Of a stretch of 64,000 bases of DNA, positions 1-10,924 are shown one piece after another. Position 1 is the stretch's first letter, and every line of letters begins with the position of its first letter. The DNA is taken from the NCBI GenBank assembly GCA_038373885.1, contig JAWZYV010012241.1:434001-498000 (forward strand). Reading direction: 5' to 3'. A model generated the notes under the pieces. The model made no database searches, was not told the DNA's origin, and saw only the letters and a program-made list of their open reading frames with translations. The position numbers and the translations under genes are program-made. The stretch comes from Cheiracanthium punctorium. Taxonomy: Eukaryota > Arthropoda > Arachnida > Araneae > Cheiracanthiidae.

Positions 1-434
1 AGGCTTTGAATTTTTAAAATATTTTGATTACATGTTAAGGTTTTGTGAAAATTGTTTTAAAATGCTGAAATTTTATTCCAGCATCACGAAATAAAGACAG
101 CAGGGAATGAAACGAAATTGGTTGACATGATAGGTTGTCACTCAACTTAAATTCTAGGCTTCCAATTTTTCAAAAATATTAATTAGATTTTGAGAAAATT
201 ATTTCAATATGCGTAAATATTCATTCGCGCATCACATAATTACGACTAAAGCAAATGAAATATTACTAAGTTACTTCTCTAACCTGTAATATTTTAACAA
301 TACATAAAAATTATAACTTTGCTTTGGCAACATACTACATCCATTCTGTGTACTCCTACAATGCTGACGAAAGTTCTTGCTCTTTGGAAATTTGCATTCA
401 GTACTAACCCGTCAACGATGGGTACTTCAGCTAG
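1..434 (+). mobile_element. Helitron 3' portion (non-autonomous), ends in CTAG
   Basis: The segment ends in a short hairpin (acccgtcaacgatgggt) about 8 nt before CTAG at 431-434, which is followed by T. A subterminal hairpin, a CTRR end and a 3' T are the canonical Helitron terminus. Upstream are degenerate units with the landmarks gcttccaatttttcaaaa and ttgtcactcaacttaa. The same units occur inverted at 63260-64000. The 5' end lies outside the window and no protein is encoded. The Helitron assignment rests on the terminus; the family link to the right edge is a direct sequence match. Confidence 0.7.
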
Positions 435-1215
435 TATACATATATGCAAGTTGCAGTAGTCGTAACCCCCCCCCCCCCATAAAAAATTTCTGGCTTTGCC
501 CCTGACAGTATTGTATTCAAACCTAACAGACTTGAATTTAGTTCTCCAATTTTTTAATTTAGTTATGTTAGTTACACAACTAAATATTAGTTATGCTACA
601 GTTTAAACATTATCATTAGACAATTTTTTGCAGAAATCTCCAAAGAAATTTATTTTTAATTTGAACAATATTAAGCAGTCAACTGTAATAGAATTAAATT
701 ATTGCATTACAAGTAATGTGCTTAGAATGAGTTTCATGACTGAGAAAGCTCAGGTTTTGTTTTATTCTAAATAATGTAATAAATTCATTTTTAAAAAATA
801 ATACTCAGTGTTTGTGACTTTAACACCTGCTTTATGTAGTTTTAAGTATTTTGAAAGGAGAATACCAATTTAATAAATTTTACATTTAGCGAATTCATAA
901 TATAGATGTCTGACTGTATTACCTCCCCCCCTCCCCTTAATGAGCCTGGTGAGAAACGGCTGGAAAGACCCTGGCTTTTCACTTTTTTTTTTCAAAAGCA
1001 TATTTAAGTAAGAAATGAAAAAATTAACAGCAGAATATAGTTATTTATAAAACCAGTCAATAAGATTTGCAATCTTAGTATTCTAAAAGTTTTCTTTATA
1101 GACTATTTTGTTTTTCTTTTAACAAGTATTTGGTACAAATTATAGTTTCAGTGAGAATAATATTGAATCGTTTTTCACTGTACTAAAATTTTAAAAATAG
1201 CTATAAGAAAATTAC
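435..1215. other. UCHL5 intron 7 sequence, no gene seen
   Basis: This is A+T-rich sequence downstream of coding exon 7 on the minus strand. It has a poly-C tract near 467-479 followed by a short stretch (CAGGGGCAAAGCC on the minus strand) that looks like a hAT-type terminus with no partner. I found no following UCHL5 exon here, so exon 8 is probably beyond position 1. Confidence 0.5.
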
Positions 1216-1282
1216 TTCTGTATCCTCTTTTCTATAACAGGACGAGCAGTTTCTAACCAATCACCATTGGAATGAATAGGAC
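1216..1282 (-). CDS. UCHL5: UCHL5 coding exon 7
   Basis: This 67-nt exon lies between an acceptor ending CTAG at 1283-1286 and the donor GTAATT at 1210-1215. Its first two bases finish Gly190. It then encodes 21 residues (PIHSNGDWLETARPVIEKRI then Q) and ends with AA of codon 212. The block xDWLxxARPVIEKRIQK is a conserved helix of UCH37 after the catalytic Asp segment. The incoming phase matches exon 6, which ends one base into a codon. It is too short to appear as an open frame and was found by searching for the expected continuation. The next exon, beginning near the conserved Tyr-Ser/Glu-Gly segment, is not visible and is presumably outside the window. Confidence 0.9.
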
Positions 1283-1544
1283 CTAGGGAAGAGCAAAACG
1301 AAGCACCTTTTAACAAATAAAAATACAAACAGTATCATAAATAGAATAAAAACTGTGTTTTTTTTCCATTGACAGGCGATAATGAGAATGTGTGATTATA
1401 ATGCTAGTTGATTAGCAGACAAGACAAGCAAACATCAGTTGGTTTATATTTTTTTCATTTCTCCCCCAGCAAAACTATACCTTAATACTTATAAAATGTA
1501 CCTGTGTAATGTCCGGCTACACTGCTAGCATAATATACTGAAAC

Positions 1545-3269
1545 CAGGGTTTTAAGAAACCCAACCCGCGTGGGTTTTATTAAGATTTTTTTATAGTATA
1601 ACACTTTTTGGATTTAAATTTTATGGTTTTATTTCAATACAGAATAGTTTTAGTGTAAAAGAAAACTTTCATTACAAAATAATAATTAACTAATTAAAAT
1701 GTAAAAATAACTTCAACTTTAATGCAGTTTCTATCTTTTTCTGCTGATGTTTATAAAGGGCTCCTAATTTGTTTAATGACCAAAGATAAAATTATATTAT
1801 TGTTCACATAGAAAAATATGCTGTTTTTGATTGGCTGTTTTCTATTACTTTTAAATTTATGAACTTTTAAATTTTTTTTACCTTTATGTTTTTTAAGTCA
1901 TTGTTATATTTTCTAGTTAGAATATAAGTCAGTAAAGCCTTTGCAGGCCAACTTACTGCAAAACTACTATTTACTTAATAATTTTCTTTATAGTTATTCC
2001 TTTTTGCTTTGAATATATACCGTATTTACGTGTGTATAACGTGCACCCTATACTTAACAAGAAAAAAATAGAGAAATTTTGTTATCTCGTATATAACGCG
2101 TACCATAAATTGGACATTCAAAAGACTTTGTAGATTCTTAACTTAAACTCCATTCAAAATTGTTAGTCCAGCTCTCCAAATACCTAAACTACCAGCATTT
2201 CCTTGCTCCTTTTGTCAGTTTTGGACTGGGCATTATGCTCGTCAGTTAGCTCAAAGAAAAAGATAAAGAAGAATGATTCTAGAATTTCTTCCCCCATTCA
2301 TAAAAGGACCAACCCAACCCAGTCTGAGACCCAACCCAACCCCAATGAGGATTGCTAATTATATTAATAAATGTAATGTTTCTAGCACTGTTGTATGAAA
2401 TAAGTGTTAGGAGGGAAAAATATATGTAGCAAAAAATGACTTCGATTAAGTAAGATTTTCCCAGTTTTATTTTCTTTGAGTACTTTTCTTGATTCAAAAC
2501 TATATCATGTGATTATATGCAGCAGTGAAAAATTATTCCGAGTATAACGCGCACCCAGAGTTTTTGCCTTAAATTTTTGAAAAAAAAAGTGAGTGTTATA
2601 TACGAGTAAATATGGTATTCCTTTTTACTTTAAAAAATCTAGAATTAATATGTCTGATATTAAATCCCACATAAACCATGTGTAATGAATCAGATTAATA
2701 TTTCTCAGTACTAAAGTAATGCAGCAACTAATAGAATACAGGATGATTTCCTGAACCTGAATTCATTCTTGAGATGCATGCTTGTAAGCTGTAAGAGAGA
2801 GACATGTCCCATTTTTCTCTTATATGGGAAAGGATTTTTTTTTTTTGTCACTATACTGATAATTACATATTTTATTCGTATTTAAAAACTTATTCATTAA
2901 AGAGATAAATTACTAAGTTATCCCTGCCTGCATTCTACACCTGTTCACTTCAAAACAAATATTGCAGATAGAATTGGCTCAAGGTATTATTTTTAAAAAG
3001 GTTATTATTCTTTATGTTGAAGTTGGAAAAATAATTATAAAAAAATTAAACTGGCATATTTATATTTATCTAATATAATGCACTAAGTTATGTAGGTAAT
3101 ATTATTTGTATTTAATGTCAAATAAAAAATTATTTAAATGAAAGAACGGAAAAATTTTGATAATTTTTAATAAAACCCAAAAAAGCCCACTTCTGTGTGG
3201 GTTTTATTGGGTTTCTTTTAAAAAACCCACTTGGGTTTTTTTGGGTTTATAGGCGGGTCCGAAACCCTG
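1545..3269. mobile_element. hAT-like non-autonomous transposon with exact 8-bp TSD
   Basis: The ends are CAGGGTTTTAAGAAACCC at 1545 and, on the other strand, CAGGGTTTCGGACCCGCC at 3269. The flanks are identical 8-mers, actgaaac at 1537-1544 and 3270-3277. A CAGGG start and an 8-bp duplication are hAT hallmarks. The roughly 1.7-kb interior has no transposase frame and carries a second inverted-repeat element at about 2014-2616. It sits inside UCHL5 intron 6. Confidence 0.85.
2014..2616. mobile_element. Nested TIR element with ACCRTATTTAC ends
   Basis: The left end reads ACCGTATTTACGTGTGTAT from 2019 and the right end, reverse complemented, reads ACCATATTTACTCGTATAT from 2616. Internal copies of the subterminal motif (gtataacg.gcaccc) lie near both ends. 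The element is flanked by an imperfect direct repeat, attcctttttgctttgaa at 1996-2013 and attcctttttactttaaa at 2617-2634. That is unusually long for a cut-and-paste duplication. It is nested in the hAT-like element 1545-3269. The superfamily is not assigned. Confidence 0.65.
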
Positions 3270-4388
3270 ACTGAAACTGATAATGAACTTTTAGTCAATA
3301 ATAAAATATAAGACAAATGAATTTCTTTTGATATTTCTTTAAGATTAAAAATTACACTTTGCCTAAAACTACATATTTTCACAAATTTGCATAACTTGTT
3401 GCACAAGTGAACATTTTAATGCACACAAAAGAATGCATTAAAAATTGTTTAGGAAAAATCATGTAAACTGTATCATACAGAAAACATAAAAAAATTATTT
3501 TCAAATATTATAAGCAGAAGAACTGTAAAATAAATAAAACTTTGTAAAAAAAATGCACATAAAATGTTACTTATAACACGATACGTTCGTTTCAACCAAA
3601 AATTCTTTCGGTCTTCATCAGTCAAGGCCCTTTGTCTCACTGTGGTTTAAATTTTTTTTTTTAATTAATTTATTTATTTTTGTCCATTTGGTTTAAACTA
3701 AACAACCCTGGACCTGTCCCTGAGAAAAGTTTGAGCATACTTTTAAGTTTATAGAATTTTAACACTACAAAAAGTAAAGTTGGATAAAATTAGCTATATT
3801 TAAGGAAAAATCGGTTAAGATATTCACAACATAAATTTTAAAACTTTAAAGTTGGAAAACATTTTATGATGCATGTAATTTAGTAACCAAAATATGTAAT
3901 TGTAATGCAGTGAAGACTGGAAGCCAGTAAAAACAATTTTATGTCACAACCACTCAGAATTAATTGCCAAATCTAAACAAAATATATTAGTATTTGCCAG
4001 TTTAAGAGTAAACAAATAAAAGTACCATCCCCATTAGTCGACATAATGTGATTAGGTAAGGGTTGACAGTTGCCAATTACTTGATTTTTCTCAGCATAAA
4101 AAAGTGTTATGATAGAACTTCTTAACAGATAGATATTTTGATAACACTATTAGATTAGGTCATCTTAAAAACTAACAGGTCAAAAATCAATGGGAAAATA
4201 CTAGACCAGAAATCTCCAGGAGGGAGGAATCTAAGGAGGGGGAGACAAGAACACAAGGGAGAGGGAAAGCGTTTCTGACTGAAATCACTGAAATTAAGAA
4301 CAATGTCTTAGCTCTCATAAGCTCAGGGTGGAAGGTATTAAACAAATACTCCATCCAACAGAATCCTGTTGTAAATATTATATGTAAA
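3270..4388. other. UCHL5 intron 6 spacer, nothing recognised
   Basis: This is A+T-rich sequence with poly-T tracts near 3650-3680. No coding block, splice-bounded exon or paired terminal repeats were seen. Confidence 0.5.
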
Positions 4389-5440
4389 CTAGCTGAAGTA
4401 CCCGTTCTTCGCACGGGAATGAATGGACTTTTTGATATTAATATTTGTTGTGATTACTATTTATTGTAATAAAGAGATATAGCAAAATGGATATCGCGTT
4501 ATATTGTGTTCAATAATCATGCATACTGAATTTCAAGGCAATCGTTTTTACGGTGCAGAAGGCGATGCGGCGTAGCACAATCTAGTGGCGAGTTTTAGCA
4601 AAACGGATATTCTTCGCATTCAGATATCGATGTATACGAATTTTCATGACGATCGGCTGAATAGTCTTGAAGTTCATGTGTTGACGCGACATCTAGTGCC
4701 AAGTTATAGGAAAATGGATCGTGCCAAACTCTTCCCCGTGTTCAAATATCTATGTATACCTATTTTCATAGCTATCATTCGCATAGTCAAGAAGTGATAC
4801 ACTGTTGGGCCATCTAGTGGTTAATTAAAGTAATGATTTGCTACAGCGCCGTCATGTGGCGAGTTATAGCAAAATGGATAACGCCAAAATATTCTCATTG
4901 TTCAAATAGCTATGTATACTGATTTTCATAACCACCGTTTGAATGGTCAAAAATTTGGCCTGCTGCAGCGCCATCTAGTGGCGAGTTAAAATAATAATGC
5001 ATTGCAGTGCCATCTAGTGGTGAGTAACATCAAAAGTAACGCAGTTAGAATATATTATTCGTTCTCAAATGTGTAAGTATAAAAATTTTTATGCCGATCG
5101 GTCGAACGGTATAGAAGTTGATGCGTTGCAGCGCTATTTAGCGGTAAGTTACAGCAAATGGATAGTGAAAAATATTCTCCGTGTTCTAATATTCGCGTGT
5201 ACCAAATTTCATCGAAATTGGTTGGACGATATTCGCATAGCAAACGGCTAAACGGAATAGAATTCGACGTTCTGCTGCGCCACCCAGTGAAAAGTTAGAG
5301 GAAAACGGATAGCATAAAAACCTTCTCCATGATAAAAGACTTAGGTGAACCAAATTTCATGGTGATGGGTGAAACGGTGCTGGAGTTTTTCAACCTCCTA
5401 CACACATACCAACATTCATTTTTATCTATAACCATTCTTA
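4389..5440 (-). mobile_element. Helitron-type element carrying a degenerate tandem array
   Basis: On the minus strand the element ends with the hairpin cccgtgcgaagaacggg, then tacttcag, then CTAG at 4392-4389, followed by T. That is a Helitron 3' end. From about 4490 to 5400 there are five to six degraded units of roughly 130-160 bp. Each contains gcgccatctagtggcgagtt, then a tagcaaaatggat-like motif, a ttcaaatatctatgtatac-like motif and a motif of the type aattttcatgacgatcgg. No replication initiator or helicase frame is present. The 5' boundary is approximate. Confidence 0.65.
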
Positions 5441-5754
5441 TTATACGTATATACCAGTCTCAAGTAAAATCCAGTTTCAAATCTAAGCCTCGCCAAAGTG
5501 CCAGCATACGCCATTTTGCAAGAGTTTTTTCAGGAATCATTCGAAGCATTGACTTAGCAGCAATCAAAATGGGAAATGGTTCGACCGCCAGGCATTTATT
5601 TGAAAAGTGGAATCCCTTAATACAGCCGCATTTTTTAAATTATCAACTATAACATGTTTTATTCATCGTTACCTCGATGTACTAAATGCGAAGATTTCAA
5701 TTTTCTGAAATTTGGCGGATTTCCCCCAAGTTAAATCAATGTACTCAATTGGCG

Positions 5755-6490
5755 AGAATTCTGAAGCTAGATCGCTTGAAATGCCCTAATAACTGCATTA
5801 TTTTTGCACGGATAGTTAAAATTTAATACTGTATTCTAAGAAAACCTATACACTTGTTTTCAAAAATGCTATTCCGTTAAGCTCTCAGTAAATTACGCCA
5901 AAAAGCCTAAAACTGTGCAAACCGCTAGAACTCACTCTCTAAAAATCGGCCTATCAGCCATTTTTTTTTTCGCCAAACTAAAAAAAATTACATATTAGTC
6001 TCGGATATCTTCGATCCTCATTGTTTTGCGTATAAAACATTTCATTCCTGCTCTCACTTCTTATGCGCACACGATATTATAATTAAAAAATAACCTAAAA
6101 AAATAAACTAAAAAAATCATTATTATTCTTTTATTTTTACTTTAAGAATTTAAAACATTTTATTCGGCAAAATCGCCACACATGGCAACCAAGATGCTTA
6201 TTTCACACACTTTTTTCACTACAGGGGTTAATATTACGTAAAGCTTTCTGCGTGGAGAACATAAAAAATTTCTTAAATTCCGGGAACGGAAATTAAGAGA
6301 ACCATTCAGGAGGAAAACGTTTTTAAGTGGAGTTTCAAAGTTTTAAAGTGGACTATCATTTATTCTATATTATTTTACATATCTGTGTAAAATTTCAGGC
6401 TGACAGGTCCATTTTTGTGGAATTGTATACTACCCAAATCAACAAATTGACAAACAGAATTTCATTTTTATTTATAAGATAACCTACGCT
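5755..6490. repeat. Direct repeat, copy A of a ~735-bp unit
   Basis: The segment aligns by eye over its length with 6883-7615 (offset about 1.13 kb). Shared landmarks are agatcgcttgaaatgccc / agatggcttgaaatccc, gtgcaaaccgctagaactca, gttttgcgtataaaacattt, ttcactacaggggtta and cagaatttcatttttattta. The end of each copy, a run related to (CAAA)n then cagaatttcatttttattta, resembles the 3' tail of an RTE-type LINE or a derived SINE, but no reverse transcriptase was found. Confidence 0.7.
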
Positions 6491-6544
6491 TGTTTTTAAA
6501 AATACCCTCTCATTAAATTGCGCCAAGCTCTAGAATCATAGAAA

Positions 6545-6790
6545 ATCTGACACACTTTCAGATTTTTAAATACGCACTAAAGTGCTATATATAAAAAGAG
6601 TTATAATCCATGGGTCTTCCCTATTTTCGTTCCTTCTTTCATTAAGTTGGAAAGTGTACCATTATTCATGAGTGTGATTAAACAAAATTAAAATTGATAT
6701 TTCTAACATCCTTTTTTCTGGATGTAATACATTAGATGCAGAAAAGCTGCTCAGAAAAATGCACAATTCCAACTGAATGAAAATTTCAAA
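6545..6790. repeat. Dispersed repeat, inverted partner at about 38470-38690
   Basis: Segments such as actaaagtgctatatat, attcatgagtgtgattaaac and gatatttctaacatcctttt reappear in reverse complement at 38470-38690. It lies between the two ~735-bp direct copies and is probably the 5' part of the same repeat family. Confidence 0.6.
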
Positions 6791-6882
6791 AACTTATACG
6801 CAGGTATATTCATAACCCAAATAGCAGACGATTAAATTACGATAAATAGCGCCAAGCGTTAGAATCCTCCTCAAAATCGCGA

Positions 6883-7615
6883 GAATGCTGAAGATAGATG
6901 GCTTGAAATCCCTTAATAACTGCATTATTTTCGCACGGATCATTAAAATTTAACGCTGTATTCTAATAAAACATTTGCACTTGTTTTCAAAAATCCGTTT
7001 CCTTAAGCTCTCAGTAAATTGCGCCAAGCTGGAAACTGTGCAAACCGCTAGAACTCACTTTCTCGGCATTTGAGCCATTTTATTTTTTCGCCAAACTAAA
7101 AAATTTTAACATATTAGTCTCGGAAATCTTCAATTCTTATTGTTTTGCGTATAAAACATTTCATTCTTGCTCCGATTTCCCATGCACACGATATTATAAT
7201 TTAAAAAAATATAACCTTACGAATATAAACTATCAAAAAAAAATCATTATTATTCTTTTATTTTTACTTTGAGAATTTAAAACATCTTATTCGGCAAAAT
7301 CGCCACACATGGCAACCACGATCCTTATTTCACACTTTTTTCACTACAGGGGTTACAATTACGGAAAGCTTTTTGCGTGGAGAACATAAAAAATCTCTTA
7401 AATTCCGGGAACGGGTGGACTTTCAAAGTTTTAAAGTGGACTATGATTTATTCTATATTATTTTACATATCTGTGCAAAATTTCAGGCTGATAGGTCCAT
7501 TTTTGTGGATTTGTATACAACTCAAATCCACAAACAAACAAACAAACAAACAAACAAACAAATAAACAAACAAACAAACAGAATTTCATTTTTATTTATA
7601 AGATATAGTTTGTCC
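6883..7615. repeat. Direct repeat, copy B of a ~735-bp unit
   Basis: This is the partner of 5755-6490. Copy B has an expanded (CAAA)n tract at about 7531-7579, where copy A has only two degenerate units. The 3' ends of both copies coincide at cagaatttcatttttattta followed by taagat. Confidence 0.7.
7531..7579. repeat. (CAAA)n microsatellite
   Basis: About 12 units of caaa with one taaa variant lie directly before the shared 3' end of the dispersed repeat, as in a LINE- or SINE-type simple tail. Confidence 0.85.
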
Positions 7616-7958
7616 GTGTAAATAAATTATATTAGTGTTTTAAAAAGGAGTGTTAAATCAAGCCAACTAGAACACAATTTCACAACTTAGACAAAGAACC
7701 CCTCTGACACCAGTGTAGCACTGATCCTAACAATTTGCTTTTGGTCTAAAGCATTTAGTGGGTCAACAGCTGTCCTACCCAGCTTCAAAAGGTTAATTTA
7801 TTTTACTAAAGAAAAAAAAAAAAACCACTTCATTAAAATATATATATAAAAAACTGTCAAATACTTAGAATAAGAAGTTCTAGGGAGCAAAGTTGAAAGT
7901 TGGTAGAGTAATAATTTAAAATATTTTATTGATATTTAAAAAAAGAACTATCAAGTAC

Positions 7959-8089
7959 CAAGATCAATGGGGCCATCTTTCAACCCATCAAGTTCATACA
8001 ACCTGTTGTCAATTGGAACATAACCTACAAAATGAAATACATCCTCCTCTTTGTTAGGTTGCTGGGTGTCAAATTCAAACATCTGTTGC
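7959..8089 (-). CDS. UCHL5: UCHL5 coding exon 6 (catalytic His and Asp)
   Basis: This 131-nt exon has acceptor TTCTAG at 8090-8095 and donor GTACTT at 7953-7958. Its first base completes Arg146, then 43 codons follow, and its last base opens Gly190. It carries the conserved block [19 protein letters not shown]. The catalytic His165 codon is at 8032-8034 and Asp180 is at 7987-7989, with the 15-residue spacing of human UCH37 His164/Asp179. It also contains the RQQMFEF helix and GPIDLG. An upstream in-frame Met in the intron is not the start. Confidence 0.96.
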
Positions 8090-8505
8090 CTAGAAAAGAA
8101 ATAATAAAAAAGATAACAGAGAAGAAGATATATTGAATACAAAACACATTTTAACATTTATAATTCAAAAGTATTTTCAAAACCATGCTTGTGTAATTCG
8201 ATTTGAATTAGACATTTGAATATTTCATGTCAGATAAAAGATTGCACTGTATTTAAATTTTAAAATTATTTATTTACTCATAATTGTTTTTGTTTTGCTT
8301 TAGTTCTTATATATGAAACATTACTAATTACTACAATGATATGTTTTAAAAATAGCAAACTAAAAAATTTTACGTAATATCTAATAAAGAAGGTGTTCTG
8401 TTGATAAACAAAACTTAAGGAGGTAGGGCATAAAATATTAAGAATCGCATAGCAAAGATGGGTCACAATTTTATATAACCTAATAAAGAAAAATGACGTA
8501 CTCAC

Positions 8506-8567
8506 CTTGCAAAGCTATTATGCACTTCTCTAATAACATCGGAATTGCTCAAAGTCAAGCCTTTCAT
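8506..8567 (-). CDS. UCHL5: UCHL5 coding exon 5
   Basis: This 62-nt exon has acceptor TATAG at 8568-8572 and donor GTGAGT at 8500-8505. It encodes 20 residues, MKGLTLSNSDVIREVHNSFA, and ends with AG that is completed by exon 6 to Arg146. Exon 4 ends on a codon boundary and this exon starts on one. The Ser-Asn-Ser...Val-His-Asn-Ser-Phe-Ala pattern is the UCH37 linker between the Cys domain and the RQQMFE helix. Confidence 0.95.
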
Positions 8568-9012
8568 CTATACACAAATAATTTTAAGCATAGTTAGTAT
8601 AATTTCTAAAAAAACAAAACACTTAAACACATACACACATTAATATATATATATGTACATATGTTATTGTGAAAATCTGAAATCTGGAGAATGTCGATTT
8701 GCGCCACTGAATGTCTTCACATAGTCTCTTTGTGTGCGTCCAAAATATTTGCTTAATATCCTTATTTCTCACTTACACTGGCAAATGTCGACATTCAGCA
8801 TGCACTAATGGTGAATGTTGACTATGTCGAAGATTTGCATTTCTTTTTTGAATTTCAGGAGAGATTAACTGTCTCAAGAGTGACATAATGTTTTAGGCTC
8901 TCTTGCTAAGAGGAGTTACAAATAACTGTGAGGACTGTAGAGGAGTTTTCACAGTGGGACTAACCGCAGAGAGTTTAGATGTAAATTTAAAGGGTAGCAA
9001 GGAATTGGGTTT

Positions 9013-9016
<4 letters not shown>

Positions 9017-9059
<43 letters not shown>
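9017..9059. repeat. (TA)n microsatellite
   Basis: About 20 TA units with one TG interruption, inside UCHL5 intron 4. Confidence 0.9.
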
Positions 9060-9126
9060 TTTTGGACACGTAGCTTTAGATTCTAGCTTGAGAAGAAAGG
9101 GTGCTCGATATTACTTACCTTCTTAA

Positions 9127-9624
9127 CCCTTTAATGTGCGGTGTCCTCGCCGTGAGGACACCAAACTCTGACGTTTTGACTGTTGCCAGTCACGAAGAAT
9201 AGATTTGATTTCTATAAAAAGAGTTGCGGGTGACCTAGCTCCATGAGAATCCTTAACTTTTTAGCCTGTCATTTCCCGTAAAAAAAATGTCTCGATTATT
9301 TTTAACAGCACTGACATCTGCTGAAAAATGGAAGAATGCGAGAACAGCTGGATAGATTGCCCCAAGCTGAAAAAAGGGCAGCAGTTGCCATCGCTCGACT
9401 TAACGACCAGCAAGATGGCAGACGATCGAAACGTTCATCGCGTGCCACAGATCTAGAGACCCTTTTTTGATGCAGGTGGCTGTGCTCGCGCACAGCCAGC
9501 TGCATCAAAAACACGATGAACGCGATGAACGTTTCGATCGTCCGCCATCTTGCTGGTAGATAAGTTGAGCGATGGCAACGGCCGCCCTTTTTTCAGCATT
9601 GGGAAAGGGTTGCGCCTCAAAGGG
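9127..9624. mobile_element. piggyBac-like foldback MITE with TTAA TSD
   Basis: The element is flanked by TTAA at 9123-9126 and 9625-9628. Its ends are CCCTTTAATGTGCGGTGTCC and, on the other strand, CCCTTTGAGGCGCAACCC. A CCC start and TTAA target are piggyBac features. Inside, a long imperfect inverted repeat pairs ccagcaagatggcagacgat at about 9410 with its complement near 9540, so the right half is self-complementary. Related copies are at 51154-51581, 58615-58790 and 61258-61434, with a fragment near 57130. There is no transposase. Confidence 0.82.
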
Positions 9625-10009
9625 TTAATAATGATAGAGGATGTAATTAGGCAAATGTGAAGTATTAAGATTTTAGTTTTACATTTAGCCAATAAAGAAC
9701 TTTTCATTTATAATGTAGAGGACTTTTCTTCTATAACCATGGCCAACCATTGGATTCATGGGGAAATAATCTCCCCATACAGAATTAGAATAAAAATATT
9801 GTTGCTACATTTTTGCTTTTCTATTGACTTCAGCTTCTCTTTTCGACCTCCACCAGAGCATATCTATGCTTGTCGACGTACACTGGTTGTAGTCCGAATA
9901 AACTAGAATGTAATCAAATATTTGGTCTTTCAGTGACACATTTGGTATGTGTTGACATTCACCGGTTAAAGTTAACATTCTCCGATTTTGGTCTTTCACA
10001 GTAACATGT

Positions 10010-10920
10010 ATATTAAACTTTTTTTTTAAAGTTAATTAACTATTCAGGTGAAATTCTGTTCAACCTTTATGCTATGCATCCATTTTGAATTGCACAGTCT
10101 ATTTATTGTTATTCCAGCACTGAGAATATTTCATATTTTTCTTTCACAATATACATATCAATACTAAGTACAACCATGAAAGGTGGTATTTAATTTGAAA
10201 GTTCTACACTCACAGTAAAGCAGTTAACCAAAATATTACACACTACAGAATATTACATGATATCATTGCTTTCAATACCCCTTCCTTAGCATTCATGTGT
10301 TTCATATATAAATCATGAGAGAGACAGAGGGGGGGGGGGGAAAGTAGTATACAAAAAAAACTCTCTAATGGTCTAAAACGGTCTAAAAGATGCTAAAGCC
10401 AACAACAAGCTTAATTTCAAAATTGTAAGTTAAAACTTTTGATTTTAATTGACAGACAAAATTTTCATTTCTTTTTAGGTATTAACCTAATCTACTTTTA
10501 CAGATCGGTGACTCATTTAACCCTTAAAGATTGTACTATTTTCAGGAAAACGGTCATAAAAGTGCCTATTTTTAGACCTAAGAAAATTATAAATAGAAGT
10601 GTATGCACAATATCAGCATTCATTTTAAGGTTTTGGATCCTTTTATTTTAAACTTGAAATTAGGATTTAGGAAAGCTAGCATTTAAGATTGTTGTGACTG
10701 AATGTATGTTTTAAAGTAAGCAGAGGAAAATTAAAAATGTATGTTTTAAACACTAAATGAAAATTTTATTAAGCTTATTTCATAACATAAATAAATATTT
10801 ATAAATTTTTCTTTGAACAAAAGTAAAAAAAAAAAGAGCTGAGATTGCAAAATGCATATCACAAATACACCTATGTGAGTAGAATCTATTTTAAAATAAA
10901 CTATCCCTAGTTAAGTTATG
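10010..10920. other. UCHL5 intron 4 spacer, nothing recognised
   Basis: A+T-rich sequence with a G-run at about 10330-10340. No exon or terminal repeats were identified. Confidence 0.45.
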
Positions 10921-10924
10921 ACTT

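Larger units (their letters stand above)
8661..10007. mobile_element. ~1.35-kb element with ~36-bp imperfect TIRs
   Basis: The left end reads TGTTATTGTGAAAATCTGAA then gg-gaatgtcga. The right end on the other strand reads TGTTACTGTGAAAGACCAAA and then cggagaatgtta. Possible flanking duplications are gtacat and gtatat. Repeated aatgtcgac and aatgttgac motifs lie inside. A piggyBac-like foldback at 9127-9624 sits within it. No integrase or transposase frame was recognised. TIR style is reminiscent of Ginger-type elements, but that is only a suggestion. Confidence 0.6.
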
